Of a DNA stretch of 64,000 nt, positions 12,166-23,493 are shown piece after piece (within the stretch, counting starts at the first letter, position 1; each line of letters starts with the position of its first letter). The position numbers and the translations under genes were made by a program. Below the pieces are notes generated by a model. It was not told the DNA's origin. It ran no database searches and worked only from the letters and a program-made list of their open reading frames with translations. The stretch comes from Dipteronia dyeriana (Eukaryota > Streptophyta > Magnoliopsida > Sapindales > Sapindaceae), in NCBI GenBank assembly GCA_032871835.1, contig CM065300.1, positions 71,249,192 through 71,313,191 on the forward strand, in the 5' to 3' direction.

Positions 12166-13511
12166 TATTTCAATTTGTTTTAAATAATTTTATTTTATCT
12201 CACTCAAACAAAAAAAAAAAAAAAACAAATTACTGAGGTACTTGAGGAAAATCGGATCGAAGCTAATGGACAAAAGGTATTTTGATTTACACTTGGAATC
12301 AACTCTATCAAAACCTAAACAATAATCTTCATGCCGTTTAAGGAAGTTAACGGATAAAATGTATTTTCATCATTCATTCTATTTTTAAAATATGTTTTAA
12401 AAAAAAAAAAGAATAGACCTCCACCGTTCATTTTTACCGTCATCTTAAAGATGGACGGTGTAAACCCTGAAACCCATATTAAAATATAATATATTTTTTA
12501 AATAAATAATAATGAAGAGCAATGTGTATAGATATCCATACCGATGATGGGAATCTCCATAGATCAATGAAGATCGAGATCTCTACCTTTTTGAGGGTAT
12601 GAAATGACTATTATTATTTTCTCAATCCATTCTCATTATCTCATTAAGGGCTTAATATACGTGTTTAATACGAATATTGGGGGGCTGTCTTATGATAGAT
12701 CTTGATATATTAGTTTTCCAAAAAAATAAATTAAACTAACTTTTTTTTTCTTACTATAGTGGATTGAAATAAAAAGAACATCAATTGCCTTAGCAACTAT
12801 ACTGATCTAATATAATAGCATGATTATCTCATCAAATGTCAATATCGAATCCTGAACTAGTATAATAGTATGGTGATCGGTGAGTAAAATGTTTTCGTTA
12901 CTTTGCTTGTATCGAAAGACACTAATCTCTACTTAAAAAAAAAATGTTTTTAATATTTTTAAAAGTCAAAGCTATAATCGTAATATTATATCAATTACAT
13001 TGCACTATTTTCAATAAAAACATTAATACATCTATTCAACCCTAATTTTTTTTATGTAACTATTTTAATAAATTAACTATATAAAAATAAATAACAAAAC
13101 AGTTTATATACTCAAAAAGAGTTTTTTTAATTGACCACCGTGGATAGCAATGGGGCAGGCCAAGGTATCTCAAACCCATTAGCAAGGTGTGTCGTACGCG
13201 GGATGTTGCAAATAATTTCGCGTCCTTCGTATGGGACATGACATGACAGGATAAAGTGGGATAAAAATCATAAAAACTTATTATACCCAAGACCCTAGGA
13301 CAACTTGTCCCATGACATAGGACAACTTGTCCCATGACATAAGATAAGAGTCAAAAAGATTAATTTACCCTTCAAATTTTCAAACAATTACAATCATATC
13401 CAATAAATTATAATTAAATACATTATATTATATTATATTATATTATATTATATATATATATATATTTATATTAATAATTTAATATATATATCCTATATAT
13501 AATAATAATGT
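12164..13511. other. AT-rich intergenic DNA left of the retrotransposon array
   Basis: No coding signal is seen. Near 13291-13340 a unit containing GACAACTTGTCCCATGACAT is repeated in tandem. At 13424-13470 a TATTA/TA microsatellite directly precedes the first LTR. Parts of 13200-13400 resemble MITE sequence, but no terminal repeats could be paired. Confidence 0.5.
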
Positions 13512-15560
13512 TGTTAACCGAAAATTCGCTTAGGGTGAGGAATTACAGCTAACACTCTCGAGACCACTACCACGGAGGTGGTGGCCGGGGGTTGGTACCT
13601 TGTACCTTGGAGAGATCTCGTATGAATATGGAGAATGAAGCGGTAAGGAGGATGATGTAGCATGTAGGAGACGAGGCATCCTGCCCATCGGGCTTCATGC
13701 TGAAAGAGGAGACACGGGGAGCTCGGGGTTTCCTTGCTGGAGCGAAGGGGCTGATCCTTGTCCCTGTTCCCTGGTCCCTGGTCCTAGCCCTCGGTCGGGG
13801 TCGGGGTCGGAGCTCGTTCTGGTATCCAGAGCCCAGTTTTGGAGCCCGATTACTTCCTGTAGTTCCCCGACCTAGATAGGGCTTATCTAGCTCCAGTGCT
13901 GGAAAACTCAATTTCTTCCATAGAAAGGATGCATGAGAGCTCATCGACTCCCTTCAAGCTGGTCTGGGTGGTTTCTCCTCATCTTGATGTGCGACTTTGG
14001 CATGTAGATGGGAAGATAAAGGCACTAGGTTCAACGAGGTAGGAATATAGATCTGGTTCCCTAGATTTTCATTGTAGTTTCCCGATCTCATATAAGAAGG
14101 ATTAGAGATCTATGACCAATGGGGTTGGTACCTAGCCCGCATACACACATGCATAATACAGTAGATAATATGAAAAACACAAGTCTTTTGTAGAGAGAGG
14201 TGGACTGACCAAGGGGGAAAAAGCATCACGAATGATCACATACTGAAAAACCCCAAGACAGTATCCAATGGAAGGAGGAATACCCTTCCTTATGTATATA
14301 TCACAGATGCTCCAAGGAGCTTACAACAATGGAGAAATAATACCACCATGGTGCTCCGGAGAGCTTACAACAATGATCGAGTGTTAACCGATACCAGTAT
14401 ATTCCTGGTAAAGGTACACGTACAATGACGATCTAGAGAGAACTTTAAACGAAGCATGTGTCTTTTGAGATATCAGATCCCTTGCTATGAGATGAGTTTA
14501 CAGGTGTATTTATACATGATGACTACCTTGGCGTGCAAGTCCATGACTCTTGAATTGGTATTCTTTTCCATATTGAATACGATTCTTCATTTAATGTAGT
14601 TGATCGGTTTGTAGCTAATATCTTAGATAAGATGTGTTTGCTTCCACTTCGGACTCTTCCTTCCTTGATAGGCGGGATTTTCTGTTGTAGTTGACCCCCA
14701 ATAATTGGTTGTGGAGGATATCTTGGAGGCAAAGGTATTTGTTTCCTCTTTGGACTCTTTTACTAATGGTGACCATTAAAAAGTTGAATATTCTCTTATT
14801 AATGGCGTTGATCATGTCATTAATAGGGTTGACTTCCTCTATTAATATAGTTGACCTCATTAATAGGGGTTGACTATCTCCATTAATACGGTTGACTACC
14901 TCAATAAATACGGTTTGACCTCATTAATAGAGTTGACTACCTCCATTAATATGGTTTGACCTCATTAATAGGGTTGATTACCTCCATTAATATGGTTTGA
15001 CCTTATTAATGGTATCGTAAGTATCATGAAGGTCAACCATTTCTTCCTATGCTGTTTGGAGGAGAGCTCTGGTTTCATATGTCACTTTGGAGAGGTATTT
15101 CATGGAGGTTACCTGAGGTGACGCTTGATATTTCTCGAGGGTGAGGTACCCCAGGTTCCAGTATACTTACGGGGTCCCTAGGGACCTCTCAATTGTCATG
15201 GAGCTAGATCGATCTTGCTGGTCTTCCCATGGAGCTTGTGCTAACAATTCTAGGGGCGGAATATCCTATAGGGTTCCAACCTTGTAGCTGAGAGCTTGGT
15301 TTAGCTACGCCGAGCTTTAACATGGAGCTCGACCTAATTATGCAGGATTTCTGGTGGGGTAGTGGGCTTTAATTGGAGAGCCTGAATGCATGCAAGGTGT
15401 TTGAGAAGGTGTGCCTCGCCATGCTTCGGCCGGGTCGTAAGGTACCTCGACCTAGAGGACCTCGATACCTCGCTACGTAGACCCCGGATTTGGACCCCTG
15501 CTTGATGGCTGGAAGGTGGGAAATTCTTCTTTGGTCCTTAGCCAAATTTTGCTATTAACA
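13512..15560 (-). repeat. Element A LTR1 (3' LTR of the array)
   Basis: The LTR is 2049 bp, with plus-strand ends TGTTAACCG and GCTATTAACA. It contains the GACCACTACCACG block shared, inverted, with the B, C and E LTRs. A minus-strand TATAAATA lies at 14507-14514, a likely retroelement TATA box. A minisatellite lies at 14806-15012. Confidence 0.8.
14806..15012. repeat. Minisatellite inside LTR1
   Basis: Imperfect repeats of a unit of roughly 37-40 bp alternate GTTGACTACCTCCATTAATA-like and GGTTTGACCTCATTAATAG-like halves. LTR3 has only one or two such units, so the array expanded in LTR1 or contracted in LTR3. Confidence 0.75.
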
Positions 15561-15652
15561 GAAGTCCCATATGATTTGAATACCAGTATGTAGTTGGGGT
15601 TGGAGTCAGAATCTTGTACTATATGAAGAATTTTGTTTGTCGTTTTTACTTG

Positions 15653-16804
15653 TGTTAATAGTAAAATTTGGTCAGGGCTCAAAGACAAATTTTTCACTTT
15701 CCCGCCACAAGTCAAAACCCATAATCGACGTTCACGAATCCCGGATAGACCATAAAGCCACCCCGCAGGAGCAAGGAAGGCCAGCTCGGCTTCACAACTA
15801 ACAGAAAACAAGCTAGGTGCGACTAGGACGAGCCCCTACACGAATGCTGGAGCCTGGGTTTCTTTAGGCCACCTATCGGGGAACCAGGCTTTGAAGTCAA
15901 GTTCCTCAACCGCCCCGTGAATGCCAGAAGAAGTCTCCAAGCTCAAGAGACATTCGACAGAAGCCCACCAACCTCTTCAGAAGGCCGCTGTCCTTGCTGG
16001 ACATAAAGGAAGAATCACGCCTAAATCTACACTACCCCGACTACCTCTAAGGAATGTCTACAGGAACACCTCGAGCCCCTAAGGGTCAGGGAAAATCCAT
16101 CTCAAGCTTCTAAGAACAGAGTCGGAGCAGGGATCTACCTCGCTCTATGGGGCAACAGGCAGCTAGCTGGATGACCTCCATGAAGAACCATGTCACGATA
16201 ACATACAAGATCCTATATAGGAGATAACCATCATTAATCCTGTATATGTGCGAGCTAAGAGTTTGATTCCAAAAAGGAAACAAACTCATTCACGTTAATT
16301 GTTTCCGCTATTTATTCGGGGTCAACCACTTTTAAATGAAGGATCCCGCCCGATAAGGAGGAAACAAATACAAAAGGATTATGGCGGGATATCAGCAAAT
16401 TCAAACCAACTTGGACCATATATAAATAAGGCCAAGCAGAATACATAGAGGGATATACATAAAAACATACATAGAAGCAGAAAAAGAAAAAGAAAAGAAA
16501 AGAAAATGGGAAAGCCTAAATTCTGTATTCAGAACACGGCCACCTTTGTTTCCACTATTCGACAGGCACAGAGTTGCCACCATCCTAGATCTTAAAGAGA
16601 CTGCGAGCATATAAGAGAGTGAGTTGTATTTTAAAGCAAGTATCAATAATAAAAGCTCTCATTTATTGTTACTACGATCCAACCTCTTATTTACCTCTCA
16701 ACAGGTCAGGTATCAACGATACCGACCCCGGCCACCATTTTCGTGGTAGTGGTCTCGAAGGTGTTAGTAGGAATTTCTCATCCCGAGCAAATTTCCCGTT
16801 AATA
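15653..16804 (+). repeat. Element B 5' LTR
   Basis: It begins TGTTAATAGTAAAATTTGG and ends CCCGTTAATA; the usual terminal CA appears mutated. The matching 3' copy is 27986-29112. Confidence 0.85.
16419..16428 (+). promoter_or_regulatory. TATA box in element B 5' LTR
   Basis: TATATAAATA lies about 385 bp before the LTR end. It is conserved at 28731-28740 in the 3' LTR, and a similar TGTATAAATA is found at 57391-57400 in element C. Confidence 0.6.
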
Positions 16805-16808
16805 CTTT

Positions 16809-16829
16809 TTGGCCCCGTTAGTGGGGAAC
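16809..16829 (+). promoter_or_regulatory. Degenerate primer-binding site of element B
   Basis: The sequence TTGGCCCCGTTAGTGGGGAAC directly follows the LTR. It aligns with the better preserved site of element C (TGGCGCCGTCTGTGGGAAC at 57784-57802). The TGGCGCCG core is of the kind complementary to a tRNA 3' end, probably tRNA-Asp-like; the exact tRNA is uncertain. Confidence 0.6.
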
Positions 16830-16879
16830 TCTCACACCACCACCTTTACATTCAAAAAGTTTGTTATTTCATAATAATC

Positions 16880-18830
16880 ATGAGGCTCCGCTCCTCACAG
16901 GAGCAGCAGGGCACATCGGAACAACCTTCTGCTACTTCGATAAGAAAGGTCCCGAGGAAAGGGAGAAAATTCGGGCTCCATAACCAGGTTCCCACTCAGC
17001 CAACCACTGTGCGGGCTCTGGATCCCACGCCGGGAAGTCAGGTCGAGCTTGACCAACAAGAGACGGCCTTCGTAGAAAACGTCCGCCTTCGACTACTCGC
17101 TGAGGGTATCGCTATTCAACAAGCGGGTCTCTGCAATCAAGGGGAGTCAAGTAGGCCTTAGGTTAGGCAACTCGCCTTCGATCGCCTAGGACCTGCCCCT
17201 CGGGAATCAACTCGTAATAGAGCGGGGCTCCCAACCTCGATCTGGGATAGGCTATGGCCTATGCCACACGTTCCCGAAACGCTGCCACGCTACCAACTAA
17301 GGCAAGTCAAATCCACAGCGGAAATCCTTTCCCGGGAGTGGGAAGAGTTTCTCCACCCAACGACTTCAATGAGAGAAGCCCGGGGTAGAGAAGAAGAAAG
17401 TCAGCAAAGCCCCAGAGCGGACCGAAGAAAGAACCAGGTAGAGGTCGCCAGTTCGTTAGAGGGATCCGATGGTGAGGAATCCGAGATCAACTCAAGGAAA
17501 TCCGAAAGCAATCGTCTAAAGGACCAGTTAGCAGAACTTCAGAAGGAGGTCCAATTGATGAAGAAGGGAAAATACAAGAAGGACAAGAAAAATCCTCTAA
17601 GTGAAATGAATGCCCCCTTCACCAGAAGGGTCCGGGAGGCAGAGCTCCCGCCTAAGTTCAAAATGCCAATTGACAGGTTCTCTGAGACTGAAGATCCCCT
17701 GAGCCATTTAGAGAGCTTCGTTCAAAAGATAGAGGTCCAGAACACAACCAAGGCCGCTATGTGTCGAATGTTCCTCACTACACTCACGGATTACGCTAAA
17801 ACCTAGTTTAGGAAACTACCTGCCAGTAGCGTGGATTCTTTCACCAAGTTATCAACCGATTTCTGCTCATAATTTCAGGGAGTTAAGCCCCGATTGAAGG
17901 ACCCGATCCATCTATAATATGTGATCCAGGAGAGAGGGGAAACCCTCCGGGCTTATGTCGAGCGTTTCCACAAGGAAGTCATCCAGATGAGGGTCTTCAC
18001 CGAGAAAGAAACCATCTCCAACTTCAGAAGGAACCTGTGGGTGGGAAAGCTTTTCCGGTCTTTTGCTAAGAAACCTCCATAAACCTACCAAGAAGCTTAT
18101 GATCAGGCTCTAGAGCAGATTGAGGTCGACGAACAGCTCAAGGTCAAAATGGAGCACGACGACATGAGAGCAGTAAAGCGACAAAAGAAGGAAGCTCATA
18201 GACCCGAGCAAGCTTAGAAAAACCAAAACAAACCCCCTAATAAATCAACATACCGCTTCCCCCTCTTTCAACCCAGATCAGAAAGATATCCAGATAAGCG
18301 AGCTCCTCATCAAGCTTCACCACCTTCCAGGACAGTGGCCCTTATAGCTCGCGATGAGAGAGGGTACAACCATTACACTTCCTTAAATGCATCCCGAGAA
18401 ACTGTCTACCTCGTCATTCAGGACAAGGGTTTGTTATAGAAGCCCGCTCCCATGAAAGCCCTGGTCGATAATAGAAATCGTTATAAATATTGTGACTTTC
18501 ACGAGGACGTAGGGCACAACACTTCAGAATGCTACAACTTGCGGAACCAGATTGAGGCTTTGATAAGGGGAGGATGCTTGATAGAATTCTTACAACAAGT
18601 CAGGGAGAACATTCAGATTGGAAGGGAGGTGCAGGCCGAGATCCAAGAACATGCCGAGAAAAGAAAGGGAGAGCAGACGGACCTGATGCAACAAATTCAT
18701 ATAATACATACTATCAGCGAGGGGCCCACTCTGGTCGACACCTCCAACAGTTCCAGGAAAAACCATACGAGGAAAGTCCCTAGTAAGGGCGAGGGGCGGG
18801 ATATCTTCAAGGTCGACCAGAGACCTACCA
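16880..18830 (+). pseudogene. Element B gag (decayed)
   Basis: The start is ATG at 16880 (MRLRSSQEQQ), matched by MRLRFSQGQL in element C. The order is a charged linker, then a retrotransposon gag core with YAKT followed by the capsid region, IQERGETLRAYVERFHKEV, and a zinc knuckle C-x2-H-x4-H-x4-C in CDFHEDVGHNTSEC near 18497-18535. In-frame stops break it at 17161, 17804 and several later points. Comparison with element C shows TGG to TAG at 17804 and CAA or CAG to TAA shortly after. Its role when intact is the capsid and nucleocapsid of the virus-like particle. Not functional as read. Confidence 0.82.
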
Positions 18831-18869
18831 ACCCCTCCCAACTATCAGATATCAATTTCACCGAAACGG

Positions 18870-19290
18870 ATGTCTATAACACTGTGCAGCCTCATGATGA
18901 CCCTATGGTCATCACGGTACAAATTGCCAACTTTATGGTGCACCGTGTGCTAGTCGACACAGGTAGCAACGTCGATGTCCTGTTCAAAGATACCTTGGAA
19001 AAGCTAAACTTGAAACAGTGGTGTTACAATAGTTGAACTACTCCATTATATGGGTTCACTAGGGACTCAATCACACCCGTAAGATCAAAAATCCTACCAG
19101 TGATCATTGGAGCCACACCTCTCCAACAAAATATCATGACCGACTTCGTAGTGGTGGATACCCTATCGGCCTACAGTGCAATATTAGGGAGGCCATTTCT
19201 ATCATCCTTGAAAGGGGGGTTCTATTTACCACAACGTCCTGAAGTTCCCAGTAGGAGACAAGGTGGGGGAAGTTTGGGGTGATCAGCAAG
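18870..19290 (+). pseudogene. Element B aspartic protease (decayed)
   Basis: The protease core VHRVLVDTGSNVDVLF shows the D-T-G catalytic triplet near 18950-18990. The downstream conserved stretch YSAILGRPFL lies near 19170-19205. A stop lies at about 19034, between the two. When intact the enzyme would mature the gag-pol polyprotein. The link to gag upstream and RT downstream in the same general frame fits a single polyprotein. Confidence 0.78.
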
Positions 19291-19539
19291 CAGCTAGGAG
19301 ATGCTACGCAGTGTTGGGCAACCCAACAGCTCTAGCAAAATAACTCGCCCAGGTGACGACGATCCAAGGTAGGATAACCCCTGCACTAAACCTGGAAGAT
19401 ACGGGTTCCACCAATTGCCCCGAAGACTGCCTCGTGGTGCCCAACATGGAAGAATAGAGAAGGGAATGGGCCAGCGGCCATCAAGTGGATAAGTTAGAAG
19501 AGATTCCTGTCTGAATAGGCGATCCTTCAAAGGTCGTCA

Positions 19540-20880
19540 AGATCGGAGCTACCCTTGAGCCAGGAATGAAAGAGGGTTTGATTAGGCTCCTCATAGAGTT
19601 CAATGACATTTTTTCTTGGAGTCATGCTGAAATGCCGGGGGTCTCGATGACATTAACTGCACATCAACTTGCGGTGGATCCGACCTTCAAACCCATTAAA
19701 CAGAAAAGGTGCCACTTCAACACCGAAAGAAATATGGCGGTTTAGGAAGATGTGGATAAACTAACCCATGCAGGCTTTTTTCGAGAAGCCCGTTACCCCA
19801 AATGGATAGCCAACGTGGTCATGGTCACAAAGGCAAATGGGAAGTGGCGCATGTGAGTAGACTACACCGACCTCAACCGGGCATGCCCGAATGACAGTTT
19901 CCCTCTGCCAAAAATTGATCAGCTGGTCGATTCCACCTCCGGGAACAAGCTCCTGAGCTTCGTGGACGTGTTTTTTGGCTACAATCAGATTATGATGCAT
20001 CTCGCGGACTAGGAAAAAACCAGTTTCATCACCGCGCAAGGCTTGTACTGCTACAAGGTGATGCCTTTTGGGCTTAAAAACGCTGAAGCTACTTACCAGT
20101 GGTTAGTCAATCGGTTGTTCAAGCCCGAAATCGGAAGGTCGATGGAGGTGTACATCGACGACATGATCACTAAATCTTCAACCTCACAAGGCCACCTGGA
20201 TGACCTTCGTAGGACTTTCATGATCCTAAGGGAAAACCAAAAGAGGTTGAACCCTTCCAAATGCACATTTGGGGTAACTGAGGGGAAGTTTCTGAGCTTC
20301 ATGGTCCATGAGAGAGGCATAGAGGCTAACCCAGAAAAGAACATGGCTATCCTGGATCTAGAATCCCCTACATCTCTCAAACAGGTTCAAGCATTGACCG
20401 GACAGGAAGCAACGCTCAATATGTTCATCTCTTGGTCTACCGATAAGTGCCTACCATTCTTTAAAGCTATCAAGCGGGGAATAAACATGAAATGGGATCA
20501 GGAGAGCGAACAAGATTTTCAAGCTTTGAAAAATTCCTAACAAGCCCTCTACTGCTGCTCAAGCCAAATCCTGGAGAAGAGCTCCAAATATACTTGGTCA
20601 TTTCAGAGACCGCCGTATGCGGGGCTTTGGTCAAGGAATGCGGGGATAGGATCCAACGACCTATTTACTATATGAGTCACGCTCTAACCAAGCCCAAGAA
20701 GAATTATACTCTATTGGAGACCCTTGCTTACGCCTTGGTAACCTCAGCAAGAAAACTTCATCTCTACTTCCTTGCTCATTCAATAGCAGTGGTGACGAAC
20801 CAACCCCTCCGTCAATTCTTACAAAGGCCGGATGTTTCTGGAAGGCAAGTTCTATGGGCCTTAGAGCTTACCTAGTTTGA
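19540..20880 (+). pseudogene. Element B reverse transcriptase and first RNase H (decayed)
   Basis: RT motifs in order are KWIANVVMV, VDYTDLNRACPNDSFPLP, the LSFVDVFFGYNQI catalytic Asp block, MPFGLKNAEATYQ, and the YIDDM active-site box near 20152-20166. The first RNase H follows: a VCGALV segment, YYMSHALT, YTLLETLAYALV and FDLKYKP. Stops occur near 19744, 19855, 20011, 20538 and 20874; at least one sits where family members have Trp (WRM then stop, before VDYTDLN). When intact it copies the element RNA into DNA. Confidence 0.85.
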
Positions 20881-20889
20881 TTTAAAATA

Positions 20890-21451
20890 TAAGCCTATGA
20901 CCGCGATAAAAGCTCAGGCACTAGCATACTTTGTAGTCGAGCTCTCAATACCTTCAAGCCAGGCAACCCCCACGGTAACAGAAGTAACCCTTGAGAGGAT
21001 TCCAGAATCTGACAACTGGCCGGAAGGCTGCGAGTCGTGGACTCTCTACACTGACGGAGCTTTCGGGCAATCTGGGGGAAGAGCGGGCATAGTCCTTATC
21101 GACCCAGAAGGAACTGAGTGTTGTCACTGTTTCAGGTTTGAATTTAAAGCCACGAACAATGAGTCGGAGTACGAAGCCCTTCTAGTTGGAATAAAGGCAG
21201 CCATAGAACTCGGGGTTGATTACCTGAATATCAAGAACGACTCTTCACTCGTGGTCAACCAAGTCTTCGAGGATTATCAGGCAAAAGGGGATAATATGAT
21301 CGCTTACCTGAAATTGGTTCAACAACTCAATAACAGATTTAAGGGATTCAGAATCGAGCAGATACTTCGACAGCTAAATCATCGGGATGACGTCCTTGCC
21401 AAGATAGCTACATATGGTGGCCAGACCCTACCTCACGGAGTCCCTCTTTAA
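20890..21451 (+). pseudogene. Element B second, archaeal-type RNase H
   Basis: A separate RNase H module follows the RT-linked one. It has WTLYTDGAFGQSGGRAGIVL (first Asp), NNESEYEALLVGIKAA (Glu) and an NDSSLVVNQV segment (next Asp), then a ...LNHRDDVLAKIA end. Two consecutive RNases H are a recognised mark of the Tat lineage of plant Ty3/Gypsy elements. This module is open for about 184 codons (20897-21451), the best preserved part of the pol region. Confidence 0.82.
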
Positions 21452-21499
21452 GTAATCCCTCTACCTAGAATCATGACAGGTAAGGAAGCTTATAACTTG

Positions 21500-23493
21500 G
21501 ACTGACAACCATGCTAGATGGATCCGATGGTGGAGTATCTACAGGATGGGAAACTCCCCGGGGAGCCCGACCAAGCTAGGAGAGTCAAAAGGCTCTCGGT
21601 CCGGTATTGTATGGTGGATGGACATTTATACCGAAAGGGAAAATCCCTTCCCCTGCTCCCTTGTCTACACCATGAAGATGCCAAGTGGGCTTTGAGAGAT
21701 GTTCATTCAGAGGAATGCGGGAACCATATTGGTGGAGAGGCTTTGGCATATCAGGTTCTCTGCATGGGGTATTATTGGCCGACCATCCATCAAGATGCGA
21801 AGAACTTGGTACAAACCTTGTGAGGCATGCCAGAAGGCTGCAAACTTGAGTCACCTCCCTCCGGAGCGCTTGTCGTCCCTTAGCTTGCCATACCTCTTTG
21901 CTATGTGGGGAGTCGATTTGATTTGACCACTTCTTATAGCTCCGGAACAGGCCAAACATGTCATCGTAGCGATTGACTATTTCACAAGATAGGTCGAAGC
22001 CGGACCACTCTCCTAGATATCAGAAGAAAACACAACAAGGTTCATCAAGACTAATGTAGTGTGTAGGTTCAGAACCCCCTTGCCATCATAGCCGACCTCG
22101 AAAAACAGTTCGATAATGGTCGATTTAGAGATTTTTATGAAGGCTTGGGAATCGACCTTCGGTTTGCCTCGGTAGCCCACCCTCAGACCAATGGCCTAGT
22201 GGAATCTATGAACAAAATCATTAAGAAGCTGTTGAAGAAAAAGCTACAGCAGAAGAAAGGCAGATGGGCAGAGGAGCTTCCCGAGGTCCTCTGGGATTAC
22301 CGCACTATAAGGAGAAAAGCTACAGAGGAAACGCCTTACTCACTGGCTTTTGGGGTTGAAGCAGTCTTACCTATCGAGCACAAGTTGACCTCCTTTAGAG
22401 TCCTACATTTCGAACCAGGGAGCAATGAAAGTAAACTCCGTGCTAGCTTAGACCTCCTAGAGGAAAAACAAGATCGAATAGCCGAGAAGGTAGCAATCTA
22501 CCAAAGTAGGATTGCCAGGTACTTTAAAAGGAGGGTTATAACCCGAAGCTTTAAAGAAGGAGACCTAGTTCTCAGGAAAGTAACGTTGAATAACAGGAAG
22601 AGGTCAGACGGGGTCCTAGAGCCTAACTGGGAAGGACCATACCTAGGCTCAGTTTGGCGTTGTTGTGCCGTGGGGAGAAGTGTTTTTGAAATTGCAGTGG
22701 GGGGAATTGCTTTTGGAATTGCTGTGGGAAGAATCAGCTGAGTGTTTGGTAAACTGATTTTCAAAAGTTTTTGTGAGAACTAAAAGCAATTTCAATGTGT
22801 TTGGTAAACTGAAATAAAAAGTGTTGTGAGTGTAAAATTACTAAAAGGATATAGACATCTAAATGGTACTAATGTAATATACTTTACATTTTTCTTGTTT
22901 ATTTGTGTTTAGTGTTAAGTGTTATATAAATATGGTACTTTATTGAATTAATTAGCCCCATTTTTTATTCTACTTTATTTAATTAATTGACCTCATTTAT
23001 TTATTTATTTTACTTTATTTTTTTATTTCATTTTTATTTCATTTTTATTCTACTTTATTGAATTAATTATCCCAATTTTTTTTATACATTTATGGCAACA
23101 TTTTTTTTTACAGAAATATAAATCCAATTTTTTTTGTTAAATTTCTTTAAAGGCAAGGACAAAGTTGAAAAGTTAGTAAAATTTCATTTAATATCACTGT
23201 GGCACGTTTCCTAAAAGCAGAAGTCAAAATCCAAAAGCATGTATTTATAGCTTCTCAAAAACTCAGTTGGGAGAAGCTAAAAGTGACCAAAAGCACTTCC
23301 CCGTGATTTTACCAAACACCTTGAGACAGGACCAGAATCACTTTTGACCCCAAAAGCAGCTGAGGAAGCAATGCCAAATTAAGCGCTAATAAAAATGGTG
23401 ATCTGTAATGGGGCATACAAGCTCGAGAATATGAATGGCCGACTCATCGACCATACTTGGAATGCAGATCACTTAAGGAAATTCTACCCTTGA
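21500..23493 (+). pseudogene. Element B integrase, split by a MITE
   Basis: The zinc-binding part shows GHLYRKG, the H..H pair (HSEECGNHIGGEALA) and CEACQKAA after a shift of frame. The core has VDYFTR-like and IISDNG-like remnants near 21970-22130, with stops and a frameshift. The Glu block ASVAHPQTNGLVESMNK near 22165-22215 follows. The C-terminal part (KEGDLVLRKV, WEGPYL) is interrupted at 22646 by a 740-bp insert and resumes at 23389, ending in a tail with NADHLRKFYP and a stop at 23491-23493. The frame across the insert is maintained if it and one target copy are ignored. Confidence 0.82.
22646..23385. mobile_element. 740-bp MITE, PIF/Harbinger-like, inside element B integrase
   Basis: Inverted ends GGCTCAGTTTGGCGTTG and (complement of the right end) CGCTTAATTTGGCATTG are flanked by a 3-bp direct repeat CTA (22643-22645 and 23386-23388). 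Inner AT-rich sequence has no transposase. The GTTTGG-containing ends and the 3-bp duplication suggest a PIF/Harbinger-type MITE; a hAT assignment is less likely. Confidence 0.75.

Noticed and set aside
13200..13400. Split MITE around the A array (left 13.2-13.4 kb, right 51.3-51.5 kb)
   Set aside because: Both sides have GGGACA/TGTCCC-like motifs, but the terminal repeats could not be paired by eye.
13507..13511. AATGT as a target duplication for the A array
   Set aside because: The right flank at 51294-51298 is TATAT; only three of five positions agree.
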